Shown piece after piece: positions 17,855 through 25,214 of a DNA stretch of 35,499 bases. The stretch is taken from NCBI GenBank assembly GCA_030429725.1, contig JAUIEX010000018.1, positions 1 through 35,499 of the forward strand, written 5' to 3'. The position numbers and the translations under genes were made by a program. This DNA is from Alphaproteobacteria bacterium (GTDB lineage: Bacteria; Pseudomonadota; Alphaproteobacteria; Rickettsiales; UBA8987). The notes below the pieces were generated by a model. It saw only the letters and a program-made list of their open reading frames with translations. It was not told where the DNA came from and did not search any database. Within the stretch, counting starts at the first letter, position 1, and each line of letters begins with the position of its first letter.

Positions 17855-18511
17855 ATGCAAAAATTATCTAAAAAACAGCATGAAGCGATGTATGCCGAAA
17901 TCGCTAAATTTTATGATTTGGCGGATAATATTATTGATGCAATCGAGGATTCTTCCGCGCCAGATCCTGATTTTCAGGCGATTATTGCGGCTCCGGTTCT
18001 GGAACAAATTGATGAATCGGTTAATATTCTGGAAGATTGTTATATTAATTTTGTTCAGTCCAATAATTTATCGAAGAAAGACTCACGCAAAGCGGAAGAC
18101 TCATTAAAGGCGCTGATGGAGTCTGTCCTGGAATTTCTTGAAGAAATTAAGGCTGTACCTGGAGCGGCGGTAGAAAAAGTTAGCGATGTTGAGCTTTCAT
18201 CTAAAAAAACAACGGCGATACTTCAAAAGCTGGTTGATGATGTGCGTGAAGTATTTGGCTCACCATTGATGGAGGCTTTTAGAGCTGAGGCGGCTCGCCT
18301 CAAAGAATTTAAACAGTTTATTGAGTCCGTGATGCATATCGCTCTGCAAACAATGTTTGTTTCCAGAGCGATGCAGGCGCTAAAAATGATTGTTAATCTA
18401 AAGGTCATCGAGCCTGCCAAGGAAATGGCGCGTATTATTTCAATGCAACAGCATCAAAGCTTTGCTTCCCGCGTTGCGGGGGCATCGGCCGGCAAGGCGC
18501 TGGGAATTTAA
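17855..18511 (+). CDS. Unknown soluble alpha-helical protein
   Basis: A 218-residue protein I do not recognise. There is no signal peptide, and no membrane segment is obvious except a mildly hydrophobic stretch near residues 155-185. It is strongly helix-forming and charged: QKLSKKQHEAMYAEIAKFYD at the start, acidic helices around residues 20-60, and a Lys-Lys-Asp-Ser linker, so coiled-coil or helical-bundle behaviour is likely. ATG 17855 is preferred because AGGGG lies about 6 bases upstream; ATG 17819 has no ribosome site and sits inside a candidate -10 box. It follows glmS by 78 bp and ends tail-to-tail with the Sel1-repeat gene, sharing four bases. Confidence 0.7.
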   Translation: MQKLSKKQHEAMYAEIAKFYDLADNIIDAIEDSSAPDPDFQAIIAAPVLEQIDESVNILEDCYINFVQSNNLSKKDSRKAEDSLKALMESVLEFLEEIKAVPGAAVEKVSDVELSSKKTTAILQKLVDDVREVFGSPLMEAFRAEAARLKEFKQFIESVMHIALQTMFVSRAMQALKMIVNLKVIEPAKEMARIISMQQHQSFASRVAGASAGKALGI

Positions 18512-19227
18512 TTATTTTTTGATAGATTTTCCTGCTCATTAACAGGCTTCCAATTCTGAATGAGCTGGCTGCTGTGAGCCAGATCAGATGCTGTCATATT
18601 TTCTGATAATGTTTTGAGAGTCGCCGCTGATTCCTGAATGCCATTATTTTCAGCAAGGCGATGCCAGCGATAAGCCTCAATCAGGTTGGCCTGAGTTCCA
18701 AGGCCACGTGCATAACGATTACCAACATTATACATTGCCTCCGGAACGCCCTGATTAGCGGCGCGCAAATACCAATCAAAAGCCTCTGCTTCATTGGGGC
18801 TGACGCCGGCACCTTTATTATACATATTTGCTAAGTTCATTTGCGCTTCCGGGTGGCCGTCTTGCGATGCAGATAAGAACCAGCGGAAAGCAAGACTGTA
18901 ATCAATGGGCAGCCCTCGTCCTTCATAGTACATAACGCCAACGGCAAATTTAGCCTCAACATTGCCGCGCGAAGCGGCGCGTTTATAAAGGCGCACCGCT
19001 TGTTTATAATCTTGTGGCCAGTTTTCTCCCCATCCCCAAAAGAACATATCGCCAAGCAGCTTCATCATCTCGGTGTTGTTTGTTTCAAGAATCTCACGGC
19101 AAGTATCCGCCGCGGCAATGTTTTGTTTATAAAACTGTTCGCGGCATTTTTTTTCAAGTGCAGGTGAAACTTCTGCAGCCAGCGCCGTGCTGGAAAAAAG
19201 AAAGATAACGAATAAAATCCTAAACAT
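18508..19227 (-). CDS. Secreted Sel1-like repeat (TPR-type) protein
   Basis: A 239-residue protein with a short signal peptide ([14 protein letters not shown]), so exported. Four consecutive Sel1-like repeats cover roughly residues 50-200, seen as recurring A-x(4)-G-x-M-Y-x-x-G-x-G units such as [26 protein letters not shown] and [13 protein letters not shown]. Such repeats act as protein-protein interaction scaffolds, often in the envelope. No catalytic domain is visible. Its stop codon interlocks with that of the convergent upstream gene. The family call is good; the partner is unknown. Confidence 0.88.
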   Translation of the reverse strand: MFRILFVIFLFSSTALAAEVSPALEKKCREQFYKQNIAAADTCREILETNNTEMMKLLGDMFFWGWGENWPQDYKQAVRLYKRAASRGNVEAKFAVGVMYYEGRGLPIDYSLAFRWFLSASQDGHPEAQMNLANMYNKGAGVSPNEAEAFDWYLRAANQGVPEAMYNVGNRYARGLGTQANLIEAYRWHRLAENNGIQESAATLKTLSENMTASDLAHSSQLIQNWKPVNEQENLSKNN

Positions 19228-19282
19228 AACACACTACCTCTATCAATAATGGCTTGGTGTGGAAACAAAAGATCACAAGCAC

Positions 19283-19311
19283 TTGCATTGCGGATTGCAT
19301 ATTTGTATGTA
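19283..19311 (+). promoter_or_regulatory. Candidate promoter for the petABC operon
   Basis: TTGCAT (19283-19288), a 17-base spacer and TATGTA (19306-19311), about 25 bases before the petA ATG. The -35 sequence matches that of the tRNA-Ala promoter in this window. Confidence 0.4.
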
Positions 19312-19335
19312 TGTGTCAAAAAATTTGGACGGGTT

Positions 19336-19869
19336 ATGGCTAAAAAAACAAATACAATGAATGCAGAAGTTAAACGGCGGGATTTTATCACATTGGCTGC
19401 AAGTGCCACGGCGGGCATTGGCGCGGTCTCTGCCGCATGGCCTTTTATTGATTCAATGAACCCTGCTGCCGATGTTTTGGCTTTATCATCCACGGAAGTG
19501 GACGTCAGTACATTAACGCCCGGGCAGGGTGTAACGGTAATGTGGCGTGGTAAGCCGGTATTTATTCGCCGCCGCACGCAAGAAGAAGTGGCTGCGGCCA
19601 ACGCTGTTGATGTTGCAGAGCTTCCTGATCCTCAAACTGATAATGAGCGTATTATTAAAGGCAAAGAAGAGTGGCTGGTTGGGGGAGGTATTTGCACGCA
19701 TCTGGGCTGTGTTCCGCTGGGTGAAGCGGGGGATTATCACGGCTGGTTCTGTCCATGCCATGGTTCACACTATGATACGTCAGGAAGGATTCGCAAAGGG
19801 CCTGCGCCTAAAAATATGGCAGTGCCGGAATATACTTTCCTTAATGATACAACGATCAAAATTGGGTAA
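19336..19869 (+). CDS. petA: Ubiquinol-cytochrome c reductase iron-sulfur subunit (Rieske)
   Basis: A 177-residue Rieske 2Fe-2S protein of the cytochrome bc1 complex, which accepts the first electron from ubiquinol and passes it to cytochrome c1. Cluster ligands are Cys120 and His122 (CTHLGC) and Cys139 and His142 (CPCHGSHYD), with Cys125/Cys141 as the disulfide pair. The N-terminus has a twin-arginine region ([20 protein letters not shown]) that serves as membrane anchor and Tat signal. ATG 19336 has GGACGGG directly upstream; a start at 19249 would add 29 unlikely residues. First gene of petA-petB-petC, with 5 bases to petB. Confidence 0.97.
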   Translation: MAKKTNTMNAEVKRRDFITLAASATAGIGAVSAAWPFIDSMNPAADVLALSSTEVDVSTLTPGQGVTVMWRGKPVFIRRRTQEEVAAANAVDVAELPDPQTDNERIIKGKEEWLVGGGICTHLGCVPLGEAGDYHGWFCPCHGSHYDTSGRIRKGPAPKNMAVPEYTFLNDTTIKIG

Positions 19870-19874
19870 ATATT

Positions 19875-21161
19875 ATGTCAGGTCAAAAAACAGAATATAC
19901 CGGTATTAAAGGGTGGATTGAGTACCGCCTGCCTGTTTTCAGCTTTATGAAGCATCAGGGGGAATACCGCACGCCAAAAAACCTTAGTTTTGCCTGGAAT
20001 TTTGGCTCTATTCTTGGTGTTTGCCTTGTTATTCAAATTCTAACCGGAGTTTTTCTGGCTATGAATTACACGGCGCATGTGGATTATGCGTTTGAGAGTG
20101 TTGAGCGTATTATGCGTGATGTTCCCTATGGTTGGCTGCTGCGTTATATGCACGCCGTTGGAGCTTCAATGTTTTTTATGGCGGTGTATGCGCATATTGC
20201 GCGTGGCCTCTATTATGGATCCTATAAGCCCCCGCGTGAAGTGCTTTGGTGGTTTGGTATTGTAATTTTCCTGTTGATGATGGCGTCTGCGTTCCTTGGT
20301 TATGTGCTGCCATGGGGGCAGATGAGCTTCTGGGGCGCAACCGTGATTACTAATCTGTTTTCATCGCTGGATGCCGTTGTGGATGGTTTGGGAACATCCA
20401 TTGTTCAGCTTCTTTGGGGCGGATTTTCAGTGGATAACCCAACCCTTAATCGCTTCTTTGCGCTGCATTATCTTCTACCAATGCTGCTGGTTGGTCTGGT
20501 TGTATTGCATGTTGTTGCGTTGCATATCCATGGCTCAACCAACCCAACGGGTGTGGAGGCCAAAACGAAGAAGGATACCATTCCATTCCACCCTTATTAT
20601 ACGGTAAAAGATTTCTTTGGATTTGGCATTTTCTTTATCATCTATTTCTATTTTGTGTTCTTTAACCCCAATGTTCTGGGGCATCCGGATAACTATATTC
20701 CGGCGAACCCATTGGTAACGCCGGCGCATATTGTGCCGGAATGGTATTTCCTGCCGTTCTACGCCATTCTTCGTGCCATTACGTTTGATATTGGTATTCC
20801 GTTCACGGATATTGTATTAATTCCGGCGAAACTTGGCGGTGTCATTGCAATGTTTGGCTCGATTATGATCCTTTTTGTTTTGCCATGGCTGGATACGCAT
20901 AAGGTGCGCAGCGGTACCTATCGTCCAAAATTCAAGTGGTTTTACTGGCTCTTTATTCTTTGCTGCTTCTTGTTGGGATATGTTGGTGGCCAGCCTGCTG
21001 ATGATACGACATTCGGAATCAATAACACGATGTTGGCACAATTTGCCACGGCCTGTTATTTTTCATACTTCCTGATTGTGCTTCCAATTTTAAGCCGCGT
21101 GGAAGTGGCTAAAAAGCTGCCTTCGTCAATTGATGAAGCGTACCAAGCTAAAAATTCATAG
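19875..21161 (+). CDS. petB: Cytochrome b of the bc1 complex
   Basis: A 428-residue integral membrane subunit carrying the two b-type hemes and the quinol oxidation and quinone reduction sites. Paired heme histidines are visible in [11 protein letters not shown] and [13 protein letters not shown], and in [11 protein letters not shown] and [11 protein letters not shown]. The Qo-site PEWY motif is in [16 protein letters not shown]. Eight hydrophobic helices are apparent. The length is that of full-length proteobacterial cytochrome b rather than the split b6/subunit IV type. It sits between petA and petC in the usual fbc order. The ribosome site is weak (GGGTAAATATT before the ATG), which suggests coupling to petA. 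Confidence 0.98.
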   Translation: MSGQKTEYTGIKGWIEYRLPVFSFMKHQGEYRTPKNLSFAWNFGSILGVCLVIQILTGVFLAMNYTAHVDYAFESVERIMRDVPYGWLLRYMHAVGASMFFMAVYAHIARGLYYGSYKPPREVLWWFGIVIFLLMMASAFLGYVLPWGQMSFWGATVITNLFSSLDAVVDGLGTSIVQLLWGGFSVDNPTLNRFFALHYLLPMLLVGLVVLHVVALHIHGSTNPTGVEAKTKKDTIPFHPYYTVKDFFGFGIFFIIYFYFVFFNPNVLGHPDNYIPANPLVTPAHIVPEWYFLPFYAILRAITFDIGIPFTDIVLIPAKLGGVIAMFGSIMILFVLPWLDTHKVRSGTYRPKFKWFYWLFILCCFLLGYVGGQPADDTTFGINNTMLAQFATACYFSYFLIVLPILSRVEVAKKLPSSIDEAYQAKNS

Positions 21162-21174
21162 GCAGGGGATTATT

Positions 21175-21954
21175 ATGCCATTTGTAAAAACTTTTTTACT
21201 ATCCTTTTTTCTTCTTCTATCGGTGCTTTCTGCCGGAATATCTTATGCTGCCGGTGATGCGAAGCATCCAAAGCAAATGCATTGGGCGTTTGACGGGTTT
21301 TTCGGCGCTTTTGATCGGGCGTCAATTCAGCGTGGGTTTCAGGTTTATAAGCAGGTTTGCTCGTCATGTCACTCTATGCACTTGAAAAGCTACCGTAATT
21401 TGACGCAGATTGGATTTTCCGAAGACGAAGTGAAGGCCATTGCTGCGGAGTATATGGTGATGGATGGCCCGGATGATTCCGGTGATATGTTTGAGCGTCC
21501 GGGGCGGCCGTCAGATCGTTTTGTGTCGCCATATCCTAATGAAAAGGCCGCGCGTGCAAGTAATGGCGGCGCATACCCGCCAGATCTGTCGCTGATAACC
21601 AAAGCGCGCGTTGATGGTCCTAATTATGTTTACAGTTTGCTAACCGGTTATGAAGATGCTGCGGAGGATGTTAATTTGCGTCCTGGACAATATTATAACC
21701 CTTATATGCCGGGTGGTAAAATTGCTATGCCGCCGCAATTATCCGATGGTCTGGTTGAATATATGGACGGCACGGAAGCAACGGAAGGACAGATTGCGCG
21801 TGATGTTGTGAACTTCCTGCAATGGGCTGCAGAGCCGGAGATGGAAGCGCGCAAGCAAATGGGGCATAAGGCAATTCTGTTTGCATTAATCCTCACCATA
21901 TTGTTCTACTTCTCTAAAAAGCGGATTTGGTCGAACCTGTCTCAGAAAGACTAA
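21175..21954 (+). CDS. petC: Cytochrome c1
   Basis: A 259-residue c-type cytochrome subunit of the bc1 complex. It has a signal peptide (FLLSFFLLLSVLSAGISYAA), the heme c attachment site CSSCH at residues 62-66, the probable axial Met185 in GKIAMPPQL, and a C-terminal membrane anchor (AILFALILTILFYFSKKR). Its heme must be attached by the Ccm system, part of which lies at 9882-12931. ATG 21175 has AGGGG about 7 bases upstream; the start at 21130 would overlap petB and bury the signal peptide. Third gene of the operon. Confidence 0.97.
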   Translation: MPFVKTFLLSFFLLLSVLSAGISYAAGDAKHPKQMHWAFDGFFGAFDRASIQRGFQVYKQVCSSCHSMHLKSYRNLTQIGFSEDEVKAIAAEYMVMDGPDDSGDMFERPGRPSDRFVSPYPNEKAARASNGGAYPPDLSLITKARVDGPNYVYSLLTGYEDAAEDVNLRPGQYYNPYMPGGKIAMPPQLSDGLVEYMDGTEATEGQIARDVVNFLQWAAEPEMEARKQMGHKAILFALILTILFYFSKKRIWSNLSQKD

Positions 21955-21968
21955 GTAAAAGCGGCGGG

Positions 21969-22430
21969 ATGATGCTGCACGTTATCGCCCGTTTATTGCT
22001 TTTTGGTGCATTGGTTGCGTGGAGTTTGTCGCTATTATTGCCATTTATTACGGTCACAACATTCTATTTTTTTGATGATAGCCAAACCTTGCCGGGAAGC
22101 GTTGCACAGTTATGGGGCAGGGGTGAATATTTATTGGCAGTGATCATTGCTATTTTTAGCCTTATTTTGCCGCTGGCAAAGATTTTGATGCTGTTTCTTT
22201 CAAGCTATTTTATGCATTCGGGTAAGAGTCGTCTGGTGATTTTTCTGGAAAAATATGGCCACTGGTCGATGCTTGATATTTTTGTGATTGCTTTGTTGCT
22301 GGTCAGTTTTAAGCTGGATAGTATTGTGTCAGCTTCCGTGCATGCTGGTTTTTATGCATTCACTTTCTGTGTAATTCTAACAATGCTTGCAAACACTCTT
22401 TTAAAATCCACAAAAATGATAAAATCATAG
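21969..22430 (+). CDS. PqiA-like integral membrane protein
   Basis: A 153-residue protein with four membrane segments. The family motif HWSMLDIFVIALLLVSFKL (residues about 98-116) matches the paraquat-inducible protein A domain, present here in a single copy where E. coli PqiA has two. PqiA-type proteins are inner-membrane partners of MCE-type lipid transport systems, but no MCE gene is nearby. It begins 14 bases after petC and may be cotranscribed. ATG 21969 has GGCGGG directly upstream; an earlier ATG at 21927 would overlap petC. Confidence 0.8.
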   Translation: MMLHVIARLLLFGALVAWSLSLLLPFITVTTFYFFDDSQTLPGSVAQLWGRGEYLLAVIIAIFSLILPLAKILMLFLSSYFMHSGKSRLVIFLEKYGHWSMLDIFVIALLLVSFKLDSIVSASVHAGFYAFTFCVILTMLANTLLKSTKMIKS

Positions 22431-22442
22431 GGCGCTAGCATC

Positions 22443-22470
22443 TTGCATGTTGCCGGATTGATGATATAAG
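22443..22470 (+). promoter_or_regulatory. Candidate promoter for tRNA-Ala
   Basis: TTGCAT (22443-22448), a 16-base spacer and TATAAG (22465-22470), ending 19 bases before the mature tRNA start. A strong match by eye. Confidence 0.5.
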
Positions 22471-22489
22471 CAACCACCTTTGGGTTAAA

Positions 22490-22565
<76 letters not shown>

Positions 22566-22568
22566 TTT

Positions 22569-22618
22569 TGTTCGAACATTTAAGCTATTGTAAGAAGTTA
22601 TATAAAGTGTTCGAACAC
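22569..22618. repeat. Two copies of a TGTTCGAACA palindrome next to tRNA-Ala
   Basis: The 10-base palindrome TGTTCGAACA occurs at 22569-22578 and at 22608-22617; the second copy extends to a 12-base palindrome (22607-22618). Both lie in the 54-base gap between the tRNA 3' end and the methyltransferase stop codon. They could be protein-binding or recombination half-sites at the island edge. Confidence 0.6.
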
Positions 22619-22619
22619 C

Positions 22620-23897
22620 CTACGCACAAACCAGTTCTTTATGATGTGTCAGTCTTTGATGCTCCGAAAGCTGTTCTTTGCGATAGTAATCATTGAGCGC
22701 TTTAATGATCGTGTGGCCTATTTCTTCAGCCATATTCACGGGAACGGCGTTCCCAATTTGTTTGTACTTCGAGGTTATTGGACCCGAAAACTCCCAATCA
22801 TCTGGAAATGTTTGTATGCGTGCATACTCACGAACGTTAAATGGCCTCGTTTCTTCTGGATGACAACGCTCTGTCTGTTTCTGCGCTGGATTGCATGTTA
22901 AAGTTAAACTTGGCTCATCCCAACTCATTCGCCTAGCCATTCCAGTTTTTCCTCCACCAAGGTAAAAACTTTTCATCATATATTCTTTTTGCAAATCTAA
23001 TGGCAAATCTCGCCAGTAGCCACCTTGCGGCACATGTTCTAAAATCTCTCTTTTTCTTTTTGAGTAAGTCATACCTTCCGATGGGGGAGCATCTTGATCG
23101 TAGAGGCGTCCCTTACATAGGGCGTCTCTGACATTGTAATGCTGGTCGTGTGCTAGTGGAAAATGATAATTTATATCAACATCCTTTCTAATACCGACTA
23201 TCAAAAGACGCTCTCTTTTTTGAGGGACTCTATGGAAAATCGCCTTTAGTACTTTTGGGGGTAAAACTCGATAGCCAATTTCATCAAGAATAGATACCAT
23301 TCCCTCAAGAGTCTTTCCGTCATCATGCTTAAGTAGCCCTCGTACATTTTCTCCAACGCACATAATCGGCTTGATAGTTTTTACTGCACGAGCAAACTCA
23401 AAAAAGAGCGTGCCACGCGCATCCTCAAGACCTAATTTTTTACCTGCATAACTAAAGGCCTGGCACGGGAACCCACCTGTTACAACGTCCACCCCAATAT
23501 ATGGAGAGAAGTCTATTTCTCTTACGTCTCCATGAATTACATTCCAATGCGGTCTATTATTCACAAGCGTTTGACAGGCATGTTTATCATTGTCGTTGAG
23601 TAAAGCGCATTTTAGTCCCGCAGCTTCAAGGCCAAGTGCTAAACCACCTGCGCCAGCAAATAGCTCTACCACACTATACTCTCTCAGTGGATTTTCGCGA
23701 ACCGGCTTATTTTTTTCAGATAACAAACCTTCTTTGTCTAGCGCAAGTACTTGATTCTCGGGGTACATTCTGTAATCATTGATAGGATGCCTAATAGCTT
23801 TTAGCTTGCCATTTTTATCCCAATTCCTTACGGTCTGTTTTGATACTGAAAGCAAATCTGCAACTTGCGCTACAGTATATAATTTATTGGTAACCAT
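22620..23897 (-). CDS. DNA (cytosine-5) methyltransferase with N-terminal helix-turn-helix domain
   Basis: A 425-residue fusion. Residues 1-60 form a MerR/excisionase-type DNA-binding domain (YTVAQVADLLSVSKQTVRNW). From residue 74 on it is a C5-cytosine methyltransferase with all key motifs: FAGAGGLALGLE (I, AdoMet binding), GGFPCQAFSYAG (IV, nucleophile Cys145), GENVRGLL (VI), QKRERLLIVG (VIII) and a C-terminal IQTFPDDW ... QIGNAVPVNMAE (X). It would protect host DNA from the divergent endonuclease. The fused helix-turn-helix suggests that it also regulates the shared promoter. Codon and base use look more AT-rich than the flanking housekeeping genes, consistent with transfer. AAGG lies 9 bases before the ATG. 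The recognition sequence cannot be read from the protein. Confidence 0.95.
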   Translation of the reverse strand: MVTNKLYTVAQVADLLSVSKQTVRNWDKNGKLKAIRHPINDYRMYPENQVLALDKEGLLSEKNKPVRENPLREYSVVELFAGAGGLALGLEAAGLKCALLNDNDKHACQTLVNNRPHWNVIHGDVREIDFSPYIGVDVVTGGFPCQAFSYAGKKLGLEDARGTLFFEFARAVKTIKPIMCVGENVRGLLKHDDGKTLEGMVSILDEIGYRVLPPKVLKAIFHRVPQKRERLLIVGIRKDVDINYHFPLAHDQHYNVRDALCKGRLYDQDAPPSEGMTYSKRKREILEHVPQGGYWRDLPLDLQKEYMMKSFYLGGGKTGMARRMSWDEPSLTLTCNPAQKQTERCHPEETRPFNVREYARIQTFPDDWEFSGPITSKYKQIGNAVPVNMAEEIGHTIIKALNDYYRKEQLSEHQRLTHHKELVCA

Positions 23898-23937
23898 GAG
23901 CTAAAACCTTATTAAACGTTACAATGGTTACTATAAT
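23890..23937. promoter_or_regulatory. Divergent R-M promoter region with GTTAC repeats
   Basis: For the endonuclease (plus strand), TTATTA (23909-23914), a 17-base spacer and TATAAT (23932-23937) form a good promoter. Its spacer holds two direct GTTAC repeats (23918-23922 and 23927-23931), and an inverted copy, GTAAC, sits at 23890-23894 over the methyltransferase start. On the minus strand, TATAGT partly overlaps the same -10 region. This arrangement suits autorepression by the methyltransferase's helix-turn-helix domain; that role is inference. Confidence 0.45.
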
Positions 23938-23962
23938 AATGTCCTCCAAAAAGTAAAGTGAT

Positions 23963-24688
23963 ATGTTAGACAAGAAGCAAAAAGATGAGATATTAATTAA
24001 GGCACAAGGATGGTTTAGAGATGTCCTTGCTCAGAATCATATTAAAAATACAGCTAAGCTAAAAAATCCATCTGAATTCAATATCAATCCATTTCTAGTT
24101 ACCTACTTAGCTAATTTTCTTACTGGCAATAGTTCACCAGAAAGTATCGCTAAGGCGCTCGTGTATCCACGCGTGTTAGGGCAATCTATCACTACCTCGT
24201 TTGGTCAGAACTTGCAGCGCTTTACTAATGATGTTCTTGGTTCATTTGGAAGCACAACTTCAGGAATAGATATTGAATTTATTGATCAAGTAGATGCACA
24301 AAAGAAATATTGTCAGCTTAAAGCCGGCCCTAATACAATCAATAAAGATGACGTGGAGACGATTAACTCACATTTTAAAAGCATACGAAATTTAGCGAGA
24401 ACTAATAACCTCTCAATAACTGTGAATGATTTAATTGTTGGCATTTTATACGGAGAGCGAGATCAATTAAGTGGGCATTATAAGGCCGTAGAAAATAACC
24501 ATCACTACCCCGTAATAATTGGAGCTGATTTTTGGCATAGACTCACTGGAGACAAAAGCTTTTATTATGAGCTCGTTCAAGCATTTGCAAAAGTCGCTAA
24601 TGAAGCGGATAGCTCCAAACTCCTTCAAGATACAATAAAAGCTCTAGCGGCATCAGAGGAAGTTCAGAAATTATCATCTGAATCATAG
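23963..24688 (+). CDS. Type II restriction endonuclease, PmeII-like
   Basis: A 241-residue protein divergent from the C5-methyltransferase. From memory of the family it resembles PmeII-type endonucleases: EFNINPFLVTYLANFLTGN, SPESIAKALVYPRVLG and STTSGIDIEFID are strongly conserved there. The likely PD-(D/E)xK active site is Asp103 (GIDIEF) with Gln118-x-Lys120 (YCQLKAG), a QxK variant. Without the cognate methyltransferase it should be toxic, which fits the shared regulatory region between them. The ribosome site is weak. It is AT-rich compared with the flanking housekeeping genes. The last 25 bases overlap a convergent 57-codon ORF. Confidence 0.85.
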   Translation: MLDKKQKDEILIKAQGWFRDVLAQNHIKNTAKLKNPSEFNINPFLVTYLANFLTGNSSPESIAKALVYPRVLGQSITTSFGQNLQRFTNDVLGSFGSTTSGIDIEFIDQVDAQKKYCQLKAGPNTINKDDVETINSHFKSIRNLARTNNLSITVNDLIVGILYGERDQLSGHYKAVENNHHYPVIIGADFWHRLTGDKSFYYELVQAFAKVANEADSSKLLQDTIKALAASEEVQKLSSES

Positions 24689-24837
24689 GTTTTGATGATT
24701 GCCGCTTGCCCTAACTTCCTGTCCAAAACCACCTGTGCAATATGCACAATCGCATTTACTAATTCCAATTTCTGCTCTTCGGTCAGGTCGAAGTTATCAA
24801 TATGGGGGCGGTAGGGTTCGAGGTCTGTGATTTTCAT
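24664..24837 (-). CDS. Small conserved-looking protein of mobile-element type
   Basis: A 57-codon ORF starting MKITDLEPYRPHIDNFDLTE and continuing with a helical, charged segment (EQKLELVNAIVHIAQVVL). From memory, short proteins with this MKITDLEPY...LTEEQKLELVNA pattern occur beside site-specific recombinases in alphaproteobacterial mobile elements; I cannot confirm this without a search. Its last 25 bases overlap the end of the endonuclease gene on the other strand, so the C-terminal residues may have been replaced when the R-M pair was inserted. No good ribosome site is seen. It may be a remnant that is no longer expressed. Confidence 0.55.
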   Translation of the reverse strand: MKITDLEPYRPHIDNFDLTEEQKLELVNAIVHIAQVVLDRKLGQAAIIKTYDSDDNF

Positions 24838-25214
24838 GAAGGTTAGCTATGCTTCGTTTCCACGAACTAGCAAGCTAACTTCTCGCTAGCCCTCACTTCA
24901 AATATCACCCGCCAATCCTGCATCACTTCAAGAATTCTGTTTGATCGAGATCGCCGACCCTCCACCAATAAAATGCCGCCCATTAGGTGGTTTTTGCCAG
25001 TAAGTATACGAAGGCGATCCTGGCCTAGCTTAGAAAATACAGCCTTTGGGGTGCCTCAACAATGCGGGCGGGAGGCAATTTTCGAGCACTCCGAATGTTT
25101 GCCATGTAGCAATAAAGCAACCGGAACAACAGTTTAAGATGCGAAAAGCTTGCTAAAACTCTTTAAATTCAATTTTTCTCGCATATCCATCTTCCTAAAT
25201 GCATCATCCTTCAT
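24838..25214. other. Degraded accessory DNA, no intact gene
   Basis: No intact gene is seen in these 377 bases. They include a nested hairpin at 24842-24879 (GTTAGCT/AGCTAAC around TTCGT/ACGAA). On the minus strand, two short open stretches in different frames (about 25105-25025 and about 25050-24865) look like broken coding sequence. The first (MANIRSARKLPPARIVEAPQ) loosely recalls the N-terminus of large serine recombinases, which would suit the adjacent small mobile-element ORF. This is a weak impression. Confidence 0.4.

Noticed and set aside
24842..24879. Nested hairpin resembling an integron attC site
   Set aside because: The arms run GTT...AAC from the outside in, opposite to the attC core (AAC...GTT), and no integron integrase or cassettes are present.
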